13,011 nt of DNA from Temnopleurus reevesii (taxonomy: Eukaryota; Echinodermata; Echinoidea; Temnopleuroida; Temnopleuridae), in the NCBI GenBank assembly GCA_036244855.1, contig BQKZ01009704.1, positions 13,109 to 26,119 on the forward strand. Direction: 5' to 3'. Below, piece after piece: positions 1 through 7,674 of this stretch (position 1 is the first letter of the stretch; every line of letters begins with the position of its first letter). A program made the position numbers and the translations under genes. A model generated the notes under the pieces. That model was not told the DNA's origin and did not search any database. It saw only the letters and a program-made list of their open reading frames with translations.

Positions 1-905
1 TGCATATTATACAAAGGCAAGTGAGTAATTAATGCTCATGCAAATTAGTTATCATTGTTAAAATGGTTCAATCGGATTCACAGACCCTCACAACCTGGGA
101 GTAAACAATAATATTTCTCTCTTATCTAGCCAAATAAGTAAGTTGTGACAAGAACAAGAAATTCTGTTAAGCGCATTTTAATTTGCATATATCTTGGATA
201 TGCAAATGCAACATAATAATTTTACAATTAAACAAGTTGAAAGAGAGGCCCGAACACGATGCAGTACACACAATTATCAAATTGTCCATCAAACTTTCTC
301 ACGCAAGCACATTATGGCGTCTAACGATACACAATTTAGAGAGTAACTGCCTAATTTGTATTATACATATATATGCAAATGAGTACTAATTATTTTAATT
401 ATGCATAATTAACGTTCAAAATGGTAAAATCAGATTCACAGACCCTCTAAACCTGGGGGTAGACACATTCGTTTTTCTTCTATCTGACCAAATAAGAAAG
501 TTATGGTCTGTAAAAGAAATTTCGGGAATGGCTGCCTTAATTTGCATACATTATAAATATGCAAATGCAACAAACTTGCATTTGAAATGAAAGACATGGA
601 AAAAAGACTTGAAAAATATGCAATAAACACACAATTATCATTTGCTTTCTTATTCGAGCACAATATGACGTCTTTATACACAATTTAAGGAATTACCGCC
701 TAATTTGCATATTATACCTATGCAAATGAGTGCTGCTAATGCTAATTATGCATAATTAATGTTGACAATGGTAAAATCAGATTCATAGACCCTCTTAACC
801 TGTGGGTAGACATGATTTAATCTTTCCTATCTGACCAAATAAGAAAGTTATGGACTAAAAAGGAAATTTTGGTAATGGCCGACTTAATTTGCATATTACG
901 CAATT
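1..905. repeat. Tandem satellite, ~350-bp unit with ~175-bp half-period
   Basis: Three successive copies can be aligned by eye. The anchor CAGACCCTC occurs at 81 and 439, and as TAGACCCTC at 786, giving periods of 358 and 347 bp. Around each anchor the same order appears: an AT-rich ATGCATAATTAA block, an AATGGTAAAATCAGATTCA block, ACCTGGGGGTAGACA, CTATCTGACCAAATAAGAAAGTT, then TTAATTTGCAT. The other half of each unit holds CACACAATTATCA and ACACAATTTA. Both halves end in a similar GCC(T)TAATTTGCATA block, so the unit looks like a diverged dimer of monomers of about 175 bp. The first copy is cut by the window edge and the last fades after about 905. There is no coding capacity of note. Whether this is a long array or a short local one cannot be told, because it runs off the left edge. 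Confidence 0.85.
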
Positions 906-913
906 TGCCCAAG

Positions 914-930
914 GGTGCCAGTCCGGCACC
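914..930. other. Small perfect hairpin beside the satellite
   Basis: GGTGCC (914-919) and GGCACC (925-930) form a 6-bp GC-rich stem with loop AGTCC, just after the satellite ends. It may be the edge of another repeat. No function is inferred. Confidence 0.3.
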
Positions 931-1780
931 ATGCAGATTCTTAATCAGCATACCTTAAAGATATAAAATCCGCAAAAAAACTTTGTGGGTACGCAAAAGC
1001 ACGGTTGACCCCAAAATCCCACTTTCACAACTGGACTAACGGGCTTTATTATCTTGTCTTGTCTTGTCTTGGTTGAGTCGGCATATGCAGACTAGCTGTA
1101 CTCTGCCAACTTATCATTTTGACACATTCATTTCTTTCAATTTATTATCAACATTACTAAATCTTGCCGAAGGTTTCCTTCTTTCGGTGCAGGAGGGGGG
1201 GGGGGGCATCACATTTCTACAGGACAAATCTCTTTTTTTTTTAATCTTTGGAAATGTCCCATTTTAGTTTGCAGAATCATATTGTTCGATGCTGAAAATC
1301 TCTCGGTTTGTGAACGCCCCCCTCCCCGGTCCATCCACCTAGCCTAGCAGACTTGATTCTCAGCCGCACATCGGAGTCAAGGTTGGGGATGCGGCGACAT
1401 AAACATTCGGATGTGTATTGAGAATGTCATAATGTAAATAAGGAATGAAATACACACTCTTGTCGTCATCTTTTTTACTACATTATACAACGACATACTG
1501 ATCACAGAATGAGGAAATTTATCATGCATCTATAAATATTACAGAACAACTAAACTGTCACCAAGCGGAGCAATGACCATCACGTAATCAAAATAATAGT
1601 ATTGACACACTGCAAAATTCATGATTTTCATTCAACACTAAATCGGTGTCTAAAAATCAGGCAACACCAAAGCATAAATGGCAGAATAAATCCGGCAAGG
1701 AATTTAATTGACTCCTCTCTAACACTGAAACGGTATAACATGCAGTGTTTTAACACTGGAAAACACGATTGGTATATTAA
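931..1780. other. Intergenic stretch without a recognisable gene
   Basis: No open frame here has a coding look or splice signals. Visible items are a short pentanucleotide array of CTTGT from 1053 to about 1072 and a run of 12 G at 1195-1206. The rest is AT-rich unique-looking sequence. Confidence 0.6.
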
Positions 1781-2096
1781 GCCCTGGTCACATAGAGCCC
1801 CGGAAGCAACACGATTCACCTCGGAGATCCGGGGCTCTTTTTGGCTCAATCGGGCTGAATCGGGATACACTTTCCCAAGCTCGAGTGCTGATTTTTCTAT
1901 GTGACCACAAACACGGCCAAAAACAGCCAAAACAGTCGTGTTGGGCTCCCGATTCACCCCGGAGATCCGTGTTGGAATCCGATTGGCCCCGGAAGCAACA
2001 CGATCGCCCACGGAAGCTACACGATCGGCCCCGGAGCTGAGTCAAATGCTGCTCCGGGATGAATCGGGGTGAATCGGGGTCCTATGTGACCAGGGC
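1781..2096. mobile_element. MITE-like element A with 15-bp inverted ends and ATTAA duplication
   Basis: The left end GCCCTGGTCACATAG (1781-1795) is matched perfectly by the reverse complement of the right end, CTATGTGACCAGGGC (2082-2096). The flanks are ATTAA on both sides (1776-1780 and 2097-2101), which reads as a 5-bp target-site duplication or a TTAA site with an extra A. The interior has no transposase and is built of repeated motifs such as CCCCGGAAGCAACACGAT and GAATCGGGGTGAATCGGGG. A second terminus-like CTATGTGACCA lies inside at 1897-1907, so the element may be composite. It is a short non-autonomous DNA transposon by structure. The superfamily is not established: a TTAA site would suggest piggyBac-type insertion, but that is inference. 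Open frames crossing this element on either strand come from its palindromic repeats and are not genes. Confidence 0.75.
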
Positions 2097-2101
2097 ATTA
2101 A

Positions 2102-2228
2102 GCACCGATCACATAGGACCCCGGAAGCAACACGATTCACCCCGACTCTTTGTTAATTCACAATTAACTGCCTCAGAACAAGAGTCGGGGTGAATCGTGT
2201 TGCTTACGGGGCCCTATGTGACCGGGGC
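2102..2228. mobile_element. Hairpin MITE B, ~49-bp near-perfect inverted arms
   Basis: The left arm from 2102 (GCACCGATCACATAGG onward) pairs with the reverse complement of the right arm ending at 2228 (GCCCCGGTCACATAGG onward) over about 49 bp with only a few mismatches. The spacer is about 30 bp and AT-rich. The arms contain GGAAGCAACACGATTCACC, also present in element A, and share the TCACATAG terminus, so A and B belong to one family. B starts directly after the ATTAA that follows A. The right flank (TTTAG) is not a clean duplication of it. Transcribed, it would fold into a long hairpin. Confidence 0.75.
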
Positions 2229-2697
2229 TTTAGCACTAATGTTGTTTAATTTTCTAGTGTTGTCAATTACACCGAATCAGTTGAATGCAAACACAGACAG
2301 CTGTTGAGCGCATATTTAGTTGAATCAATAATCGTTGTCTCAATCAGGAATAATAATATTTGTACATTCGCCTGCACTATTCTGTACATATAGAAAACTA
2401 TACGTTTCTTCTTTACCCTTTGTAAATAATATGGAAGTTTTCTTCATTAATCAACACGATAATGTTTGTATAGATTGATTTTTCTAATGCGTCAATATTG
2501 TGATTTGTGATTGATTTCAATCAAAAGTATATATTGAAAAATTCTTTAAGGTGAATTCAACTACAGTGATAGGTGAAGAAAATGGAAATGAAACGTTTTA
2601 ATTTCTGACAAGAAGTTTATCAAATACCCTTTATTCTAAATATTTTCTCACCGACCTGTCTGAAAGCCGAGTCAAATTGGCTTCTTGTATTTTGGTG
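2229..2697. other. AT-rich sequence downstream of the gene
   Basis: No gene or clear repeat was seen. It is AT-rich. A further TTTATT (AATAAA on the minus strand) lies at 2630-2635 and could serve as an alternative polyadenylation signal for the minus-strand gene. Confidence 0.5.
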
Positions 2698-2703
2698 TTT
2701 ATT
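2698..2703 (-). promoter_or_regulatory. Candidate polyadenylation signal AATAAA
   Basis: TTTATT on the plus strand reads AATAAA on the minus strand, about 400 bases after the stop codon at 3100-3102. It is the first canonical signal I found in that direction. In AT-rich DNA such hexamers arise often by chance, so this is only a candidate 3' end. Confidence 0.35.
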
Positions 2704-3099
2704 CACGCTCTTTGAATATATAGATTCATCGAAGATGTTTTACATCAGCTCCATAATTAAGATTAATTGATTATATTTGCGATATCTCAATAATATCTCA
2801 ACACTTTTTAGTGTTAAAATTGCAACAACAAAAAATTGATGAATAGTGCTGCTGTGATAACCATCCGGAAATCTGGTATTGTTTTAACGTGAAACATGAC
2901 CCAACATAGGTTCAAAACTTTGATCGTGAAGAATGAGAGAAAAATACGAGTCTACAGACATCGTGACATTCATTTTTCTGCTCAATATAGGCCTATAACT
3001 AATTTGCTTGCCAAGACAATGTTCATGATATATCATTTACAATCAATGTCTTCGACTATAGCTTATGAAGCGGTATGGTGAGGACGCGACTCTACATCG

Positions 3100-3453
3100 T
3101 CATCTTCTGAACAAATCAGTCTCCTCATCAACATCGTCATCATCGTCGTCTTCGCTGTCCGTGTAAAAATTCCCAAAATATTCTGAGCTGTAAGAAGGCT
3201 TGCGAGCTTGCCCGCCGGTTGCCATGTTACGCTGTGACGTTAGCATGTTGCGAACGCTGTTATCCAATGACGTTCTGCGGATGCCGGTAGGAGGGATCGG
3301 CGGTGCCGGTGGCGGGCCGTGATTGGCTGAAAGTTCGCGGTGCTGGCCTGTAGTGGGCGTGGTTTGATGGGATTGTACGATGTGATTGGATGGTGAGGTG
3401 TAGCGCCCAAAGTTTTCCGACGAATACCGCTCCTCTTGAATCCTGTCCATCTT
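3100..3453 (-). CDS. Last exon: cytoplasmic tail of LRR membrane protein, with stop
   Basis: The exon begins after a polypyrimidine tract and TTGCACAG with AAG ATG GAC, phase 0, matching the phase-0 donor at 6586, and ends at TGA (3102-3100). It encodes 117 residues, almost all polar. Visible features are YSSENFGRYT at residues 10-19 and a second copy, YSSEYFGNFYT, at 88-98; a proline-rich stretch GPPPAPPIPPTG at 46-57, of the type bound by SH3, WW or profilin domains; RRTS at 59-62, a match to the basophilic (PKA-like) kinase consensus; and an acidic patch with six consecutive Asp at 102-107, ending ETDLFRR. There is no TIR, ITAM or kinase domain. Base composition is clearly more GC-rich than the flanks, as expected for coding DNA. 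An ATG further upstream in the same frame lies in the intron and was not chosen. Function is unknown; recruitment of signalling or cytoskeletal partners is inference. Confidence 0.8.
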   Translation of the reverse strand, partial: KMDRIQEERYSSENFGRYTSPSNHIVQSHQTTPTTGQHRELSANHGPPPAPPIPPTGIRRTSLDNSVRNMLTSQRNMATGGQARKPSYSSEYFGNFYTDSEDDDDDDVDEETDLFRR

Positions 3454-5047
3454 CTGTGCAATAAAAAAAAACGAAGGTGGATTCAAATTAGTGATGAAAC
3501 CTTTGACACAAATGCTGATGCCAGAACATAAAACGAAACTAAGTGGATATTGCTATCTGTAGAAAGTTCAAATGTTCAATTTGGAGCGCATGGACTGCAC
3601 TTTTCAAAAGACGGGGATCAACTGTAACTTGCAATTAATCTCAACTAAGAATACCTTCTCTGTCTCTCCGAAATAGACATTATAGTTATGATTGTGATGC
3701 CTATATTTGTATCTCTCCGAATGGAAGAGGGGAAATATATACTTATAATAATCCGATGATAGTTATGCCAAGGGTATTTGTATCTGTTATGAGTTGCGTT
3801 TTAACCCAAGTCAGAAAAATAAAGGCAACTAAATGTTCAACCGATATGATGCCTGTATTTAGAATTTGCGTTTTATTTTGAGAGTTGCCTTTAAACGCAA
3901 TTTTTATGCAATACGGCCCAGCTCTCACATTTGTACTCTTGCAGATTATGAACACGAAAGGAAAGAAGGGTTGTTCTGTGCCATGAGCAGATGAGTAACT
4001 AAAATAAATCGAATAAGTCGACTAAAAGGGAGACCAGTATTTTTCAAAGACATGTCTGTAAATTCCGCTGACAGCATAATTCTATGAAACGTCGTGGATC
4101 CGCATGTACTCGGGCATGTTGTGGTGGGGATCGTGCACCTATACCCCAAATAGATTCTCCCCTACCCAGACATGTCCATCTGGAAAGTTCGAAACCTTTG
4201 TTTGTGGGCGGTGACAAAAATGAATTAAAAATGTCCACTTGTTAAAACTCTAGTTTAATAGGAGCAAGTGTCGTAGATCAATAAGGTATGACAGAATGAG
4301 GGTCAGTTGCACGAATGGTATTATCTTTCCTCTCCTTGTTTTAAGACGTCATTACTTTTTTGTACAACCCTCCTAAAACAGTCGTATCAATGTTACGAGG
4401 GTGACGCAAGAAGGTAAGACGTTTTGGCAGGAAGAGGATAGGTAAGAACATTTCGTGCAATTATTGTCCCCAGGATTCTTTGCGCGTCGAACTTTACCTC
4501 TTTTGCCTGTCCGTGAAGCACCATAAAGTTGCTTGGGGCGGGCTTGGTGTTTTTAGCAAAGGTCTTCTTGGCATGCTTTCTCTCTGATGTCCCTTGAACA
4601 AATTGTTTCCTTACATTGAGTTTTCCTGTCACGGTCCCAAACCACCTACGGCATGTAAGGAATGACATTTTGGGCGGTAAAACTTGAAACATAGATGAAA
4701 GATTGTGATGGATTGCATATCTTTGAGACATATCCTTATCACACCCTTATCAATATATTTCTGTTGAAAAACATATTCATTTATTTTGTGTACAATCGAA
4801 TCGAAATCTCAACTAATGTATCCCATCCGTAAACTATTCAATATTTTTCAGTCTGTATTTCGTTACTTGGTTTAACCGGTTTGATTTAGACGACTTATAA
4901 TTCCTATCGCTTTCAAAATTCAATGTTTATATAAACCTGCGTCATACGAATGAAATTTTACTTTGAATTTTACTTTCAACATTGTCACGTTCGTTGGGTT
5001 GAATGTATGTTCACTTCTTTTAACGGAGGACCTGGGTTTCGTACTTC
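3454..5047. other. Intron sequence (first part of the 3.1-kb last intron)
   Basis: This is part of the intron between the transmembrane exon (6586) and the tail exon (3453). It is AT-rich, with no exon that I can support. A 112-codon open frame on the minus strand at 4393-4731 is unrecognised and treated as probably non-coding. The sequence around 4300-4480 has a mixed, repeat-like look (GTTGCACGAATGG at about 4307, and a related CATTTCGTGCAATT at about 4449), but no clean element boundaries. Confidence 0.5.
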
Positions 5048-5207
5048 CGGGGGGTGTTTCATCAAGATTTGTCGCAGAGACAATTGGTCAGCGCTGACAA
5101 ATTCCTTGATTGTGATTGGATGAAACGCACTATCGCTGACAGTTGCTATGGGAACTGTCGGAAAAGGACTTGTTGTCGCTGCGACAAATCTTGATGAAAC
5201 ACACCCC
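5048..5207. mobile_element. MITE-like inverted-repeat element in intron (TTTCATCAAGATTTGTC type)
   Basis: The left end GGGGTGTTTCATCAAG and following ATTTGTCGCAG are mirrored at the right by CTGCGACAAATCTTGATG followed by AAACACACCCC. The arms match without mismatch over GTTTCATCAAGATTTGTCGCAG (22 bp) and continue with one mismatch. The outermost bases differ by a GT insertion, so the exact ends are uncertain by a few bases. The interior of about 90 bp has no coding content. It is a short non-autonomous transposon by structure, and no target duplication could be fixed. Confidence 0.7.
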
Positions 5208-5305
5208 TGACTTGTTTATTATAAAGATGATTTATATAAATCTTCTCATAGGTCGAATCTCTTGGGACTACACAAATCTGTTCGACCCAGGAGAAATTCA
5301 ACTTA

Positions 5306-5470
5306 GGGGGTGTTGCTCAAAGGTTGCAATTGATCGTAAGTTGCAGTTGATCGGTAGGCGCCAATCAAAAGCATTATTTCATGCGCGCCTTGTTAGATGC
5401 GCACACCACGCGCGAATGAAAATGCGCGTAACAATTCGCAAAGTTGCAGTTGATTTTGAGCAACACCCCC
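5306..5470. mobile_element. MITE-like inverted-repeat element in intron (GGGGGTGTTGCTCAAA)
   Basis: The left end GGGGGTGTTGCTCAAA (5306-5321) is the exact reverse complement of the right end TTTGAGCAACACCCCC (5455-5470). Just inside lies a short direct repeat of GTTGCARTTGATCG, and AAGTTGCAGTTGAT recurs near the right end (about 5440). The centre is rich in GCGC motifs. It lies about 100 bp from the preceding element, and its termini start with the same GGGGGTGTT, so the two may belong to related families. Long open frames through it are not genes. Confidence 0.75.
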
Positions 5471-6585
5471 ATAGAAAGGTAAATGGCGTATGTTTTTAAT
5501 GATTTGTTCCAAAGAATCCCATCGAACTAAGCAATTATTTGACTTGGACAAGTTCAGCAGGCTTGGGCAGAGATGATCGATTGATTTTGCTTTTGAAAAG
5601 CAAACGAATTATGAATGGTATACATTTCTTTAGCAACATTGTGGTCAAAAAGAAAACTCGTGACTTCTTTCACAAAAATCAAAATTACGTTACCCGGTGC
5701 CTGAAGAAGGGGTTATTCATTACTACATATACGATCAAAACGTTGCAGCTCATTTCTTACCCACAACATTTATTCTTTTTCTTCTTTTCTTTCAATCTAT
5801 TTTCATCATCAGGCACTTTGATTGACTGGTCTCTCCAGTCAACTTGCTGCAATTTTCAATGTAAAAAAAAGAGTGAAAAGACATCAGTCAATTTCTTTGT
5901 ATACAAATAATGCACAGCTTTAAAATTGCTAGTGTTGATGCAGTGCATTAGACATGTGCAAAAAATACGTGATGCGAACACATAACTTTTTCTACATGCC
6001 ATTACTGGTACAAAATTAATAATAATCAGACGAAAACAAAATGAATAGGTGAATAGGTGAATCGATTAAAAATTTCAATCATCCAGGGAAAATGAACAAA
6101 ACTTTATAAAAAGGCAGGATAAAACAGAGTTATATTTTGAGAAATTAAGTAGAACACGTGATGTCGGTGTTCCTTTTTATTGGCATTAGACTTTATGGGA
6201 CTGCGAAACTGAGTGGCAGCCCCCCCCCCTCCCCCATTCCAACTTTCCACAACTTTATGCGGTGCCTGACAATGAACCCGAACACAAGAGCAACACCAAA
6301 AAACTGAGCGAGCAAATTAATGCTCGTTCCCTGAGATCTCCTAGAAATTCGAACTTTCAGAAGATCTCATCAATTTTAACTATATGATTGACGTTTTAAT
6401 CCACTTTTGGATTGGTCACTGGCTAGAATCTCGTTGATTGACTTTTATTTCAAGGAATTTAGAGAGTATAAATGACGTAGGGATTTTAAATCATGTTAGA
6501 GATGATTACTCAAAATGATTTATACGTCTGCTAATGAGAAAAAAAATAATTAATCAAAGAAATGAAAATCTTTTAATAGACCTAC
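5471..6585. other. Intron sequence next to the transmembrane exon
   Basis: No exon is supported. Visible items are an 8-bp perfect hairpin TTGACTGG/CCAGTCAA with a 5-base loop (5822-5842), a run of 10 C followed by TCCCCC at 6220-6235, and a 6-bp inverted repeat CGAGCA/TGCTCG at 6309-6326. A 123-codon open frame on the plus strand at 5539-5910 is low-complexity and has no coding look. Confidence 0.5.
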
Positions 6586-6786
6586 CATCAGTGCCACAAG
6601 GCAAACTACAAGCAGACCACACCCTAGTCCACCTAGAATCAAGCCCAGAAAGGACGTGAAAATTCCCTCCTTTTTCTTCTTTGTCGTGTAAACCGGTTTC
6701 GTTTTCAGAGTCGGGGATGACGTGGTGTTGCCCGGCTTTCTCTTGAGGGACGCCGCCCAAGCTTCAGGCGTCAGGTCTGATGACGA
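6586..6786 (-). CDS. Transmembrane exon of LRR membrane protein
   Basis: The exon is framed by a pyrimidine-rich acceptor (TTTGTTTCCTCCCCCAAG) and the donor ATG|GTAGGT. It is 201 nt and encodes 67 residues in phase 0, joining in frame to the tail exon at 3453. Residues 1-40 are polar, Ser/Thr/Lys-rich, with an N-glycosylation sequon NTT at 20-22 and a basic run KKKK at 36-39. Residues 41-67 form one hydrophobic, glycine-rich helix (GIFTSFLGLILGGLG..., then LLVVCLVALM). It contains GxxxG-type spacing, which in other proteins can favour helix packing. A second acceptor, TCATCAG at 6780, would start the exon in phase 1 and drop the first residues. The upstream partner is uncertain because the preceding exon ends in phase 2, which neither acceptor accepts directly. 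Confidence 0.78.
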
Positions 6787-7214
6787 CTTGGGGGAGGAAA
6801 CAAAGGACATAAAAACAAATTATAGTAATCATAATTGTAGTTTGGATTTTGAAGGCGCCTTATATATTATCTATGACACTGATTAAGGTGCTTCCGATGC
6901 TTGAAAAATGCAATTTTAATCATAACAAATTGTCACTCAAAAGGTTTTTCTTAAACTTAGCTCTGTAATGTATCACTTCAATGAGCACAACTAACCATCT
7001 CCAAAGTCTATCACAAAGTAATTTAACAACAAAATTAACAAAAATTCTCAAATAAATAATCATGCAAAAATCTATAACAGTTTTTCGAAGAAAAGCTTTA
7101 CATTTGAGCTTTTTACAGAGTCGCTTACTTTCATCAATAAAAAGAAAATGACAAAATTAAATATGTTCCACCCAACGTTTGGGATTAATGGATTTCCCCC
7201 TCAAGTCAACTTAC

Positions 7215-7239
7215 CATATGTTAAGTAGTGTCGTCAATA
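7215..7239 (-). other. Candidate 25-nt micro-exon with in-frame stop
   Basis: On the minus strand a run of 27 T is followed by ACACCCGAACAG, a strong acceptor. After 25 nt comes ATG|GTAAGTTG, a strong donor. Its length converts the phase-2 end of the 7675 exon into phase 0, exactly what the 6786 acceptor needs. Read that way, however, it gives IDDTT and then TAA. Used in mRNA, it would end the protein before the membrane helix and leave a soluble LRR ectodomain. It may also be a chance pair of splice sites, or carry a sequencing error. In the one frame without a stop (LTTLLNI) its phases do not fit the neighbours. Confidence 0.35.
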
Positions 7240-7247
7240 CTGTTCGG

Positions 7248-7278
<31 letters not shown>

Positions 7279-7580
7279 CTTGTCATAAATTTTAGTGAAA
7301 GAAAAATGATTAGATTACGGAGCAATGACAATATGAATACGGTCCTATAAGAGGGATAGAAAAAATCTTAGTCCAGGAAAAAATACAAAAATATTTCATA
7401 GTTGAATCAAAAGGTTTTGAAATGCAATTTGAGAAATTGTTTAATCATACTTTGTGAGAACATTGATCATTAAAAAAAATAAAACCAACAATCTTCAGCC
7501 CAAAATGGTATTTTATAAATGCAAAGTTCCTGTTTTTACATAATATTGCGGTTACTGTATTTCGTATAGAAATGAGTTAC

Positions 7581-7657
7581 CTCTTCCATTTTTTCCCCAA
7601 TCCAAGTTGATTTTAAAATGTTCGCTTTCCTTTTCGTAATCTTGATAATCATATACA
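7581..7657 (-). other. Candidate juxtamembrane coding piece, borders unresolved
   Basis: On the minus strand TATGCAG precedes a 77-nt piece that is open in two frames and ends at GAG|GTAACT. In one frame it reads VYDYQDYEKESEHFKIN and ends in phase 1, which fits the alternative acceptor at 6780. In the other it ends ...WIGEKMEE in phase 0, which fits 6786. Its acceptor lies only 17 bases after the donor of the previous exon, too short for a known animal intron, so if it is coding then one of the borders chosen here is wrong. Confidence 0.25.
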
Positions 7658-7674
7658 CTGCATATATTATTTAC

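Larger units (their letters stand above)
6787..7674. other. Intron region with two unresolved small exon candidates
   Basis: The direct join between 7675 (phase 2) and 6786 (phase 0) breaks the frame, so an exon or altered border is expected here. Two candidates are visible on the minus strand: a 25-nt piece at 7215-7239 with strong splice signals, and a 77-nt open piece at 7581-7657 ending in the donor GAG|GTAACT. A run of 27 A on the plus strand (7252-7278) serves as a T tract on the minus strand. The rest is AT-rich with no other feature. Confidence 0.5.

Noticed and set aside
183..681. Short open frames within the satellite
   Set aside because: They are not kept open at the same place in the other satellite copies and consist of AT-rich repeat sequence.
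1602..2045. Overlapping open frames on both strands (about 85-127 codons) across the palindromic elements
   Set aside because: They lie in inverted repeats of MITE-like elements A and B and are open on both strands only because of the repeated GC-rich motifs. There are no splice signals or protein family features.
3240..3461. Second minus-strand frame overlapping the tail exon
   Set aside because: It is a shadow of the supported frame. The phase from the transmembrane exon selects the other one.
4070..4230. Possible small structured RNA or SINE-like sequence with short GC-rich blocks
   Set aside because: No A/B box pair, cloverleaf or clear repeat boundary could be seen.
5143..5910. Plus-strand frames of 118 and 123 codons
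   Set aside because: The first runs through two MITEs. The second is rich in Phe and Lys from low-complexity DNA with no domain or splice context. Both are in the intron of the minus-strand gene.
7252..7278. A27 run as the poly(A) tail of a plus-strand retroposed element
   Set aside because: No retroposon body or target duplication is visible upstream. It is explained as well by the T tract before the candidate micro-exon on the minus strand.
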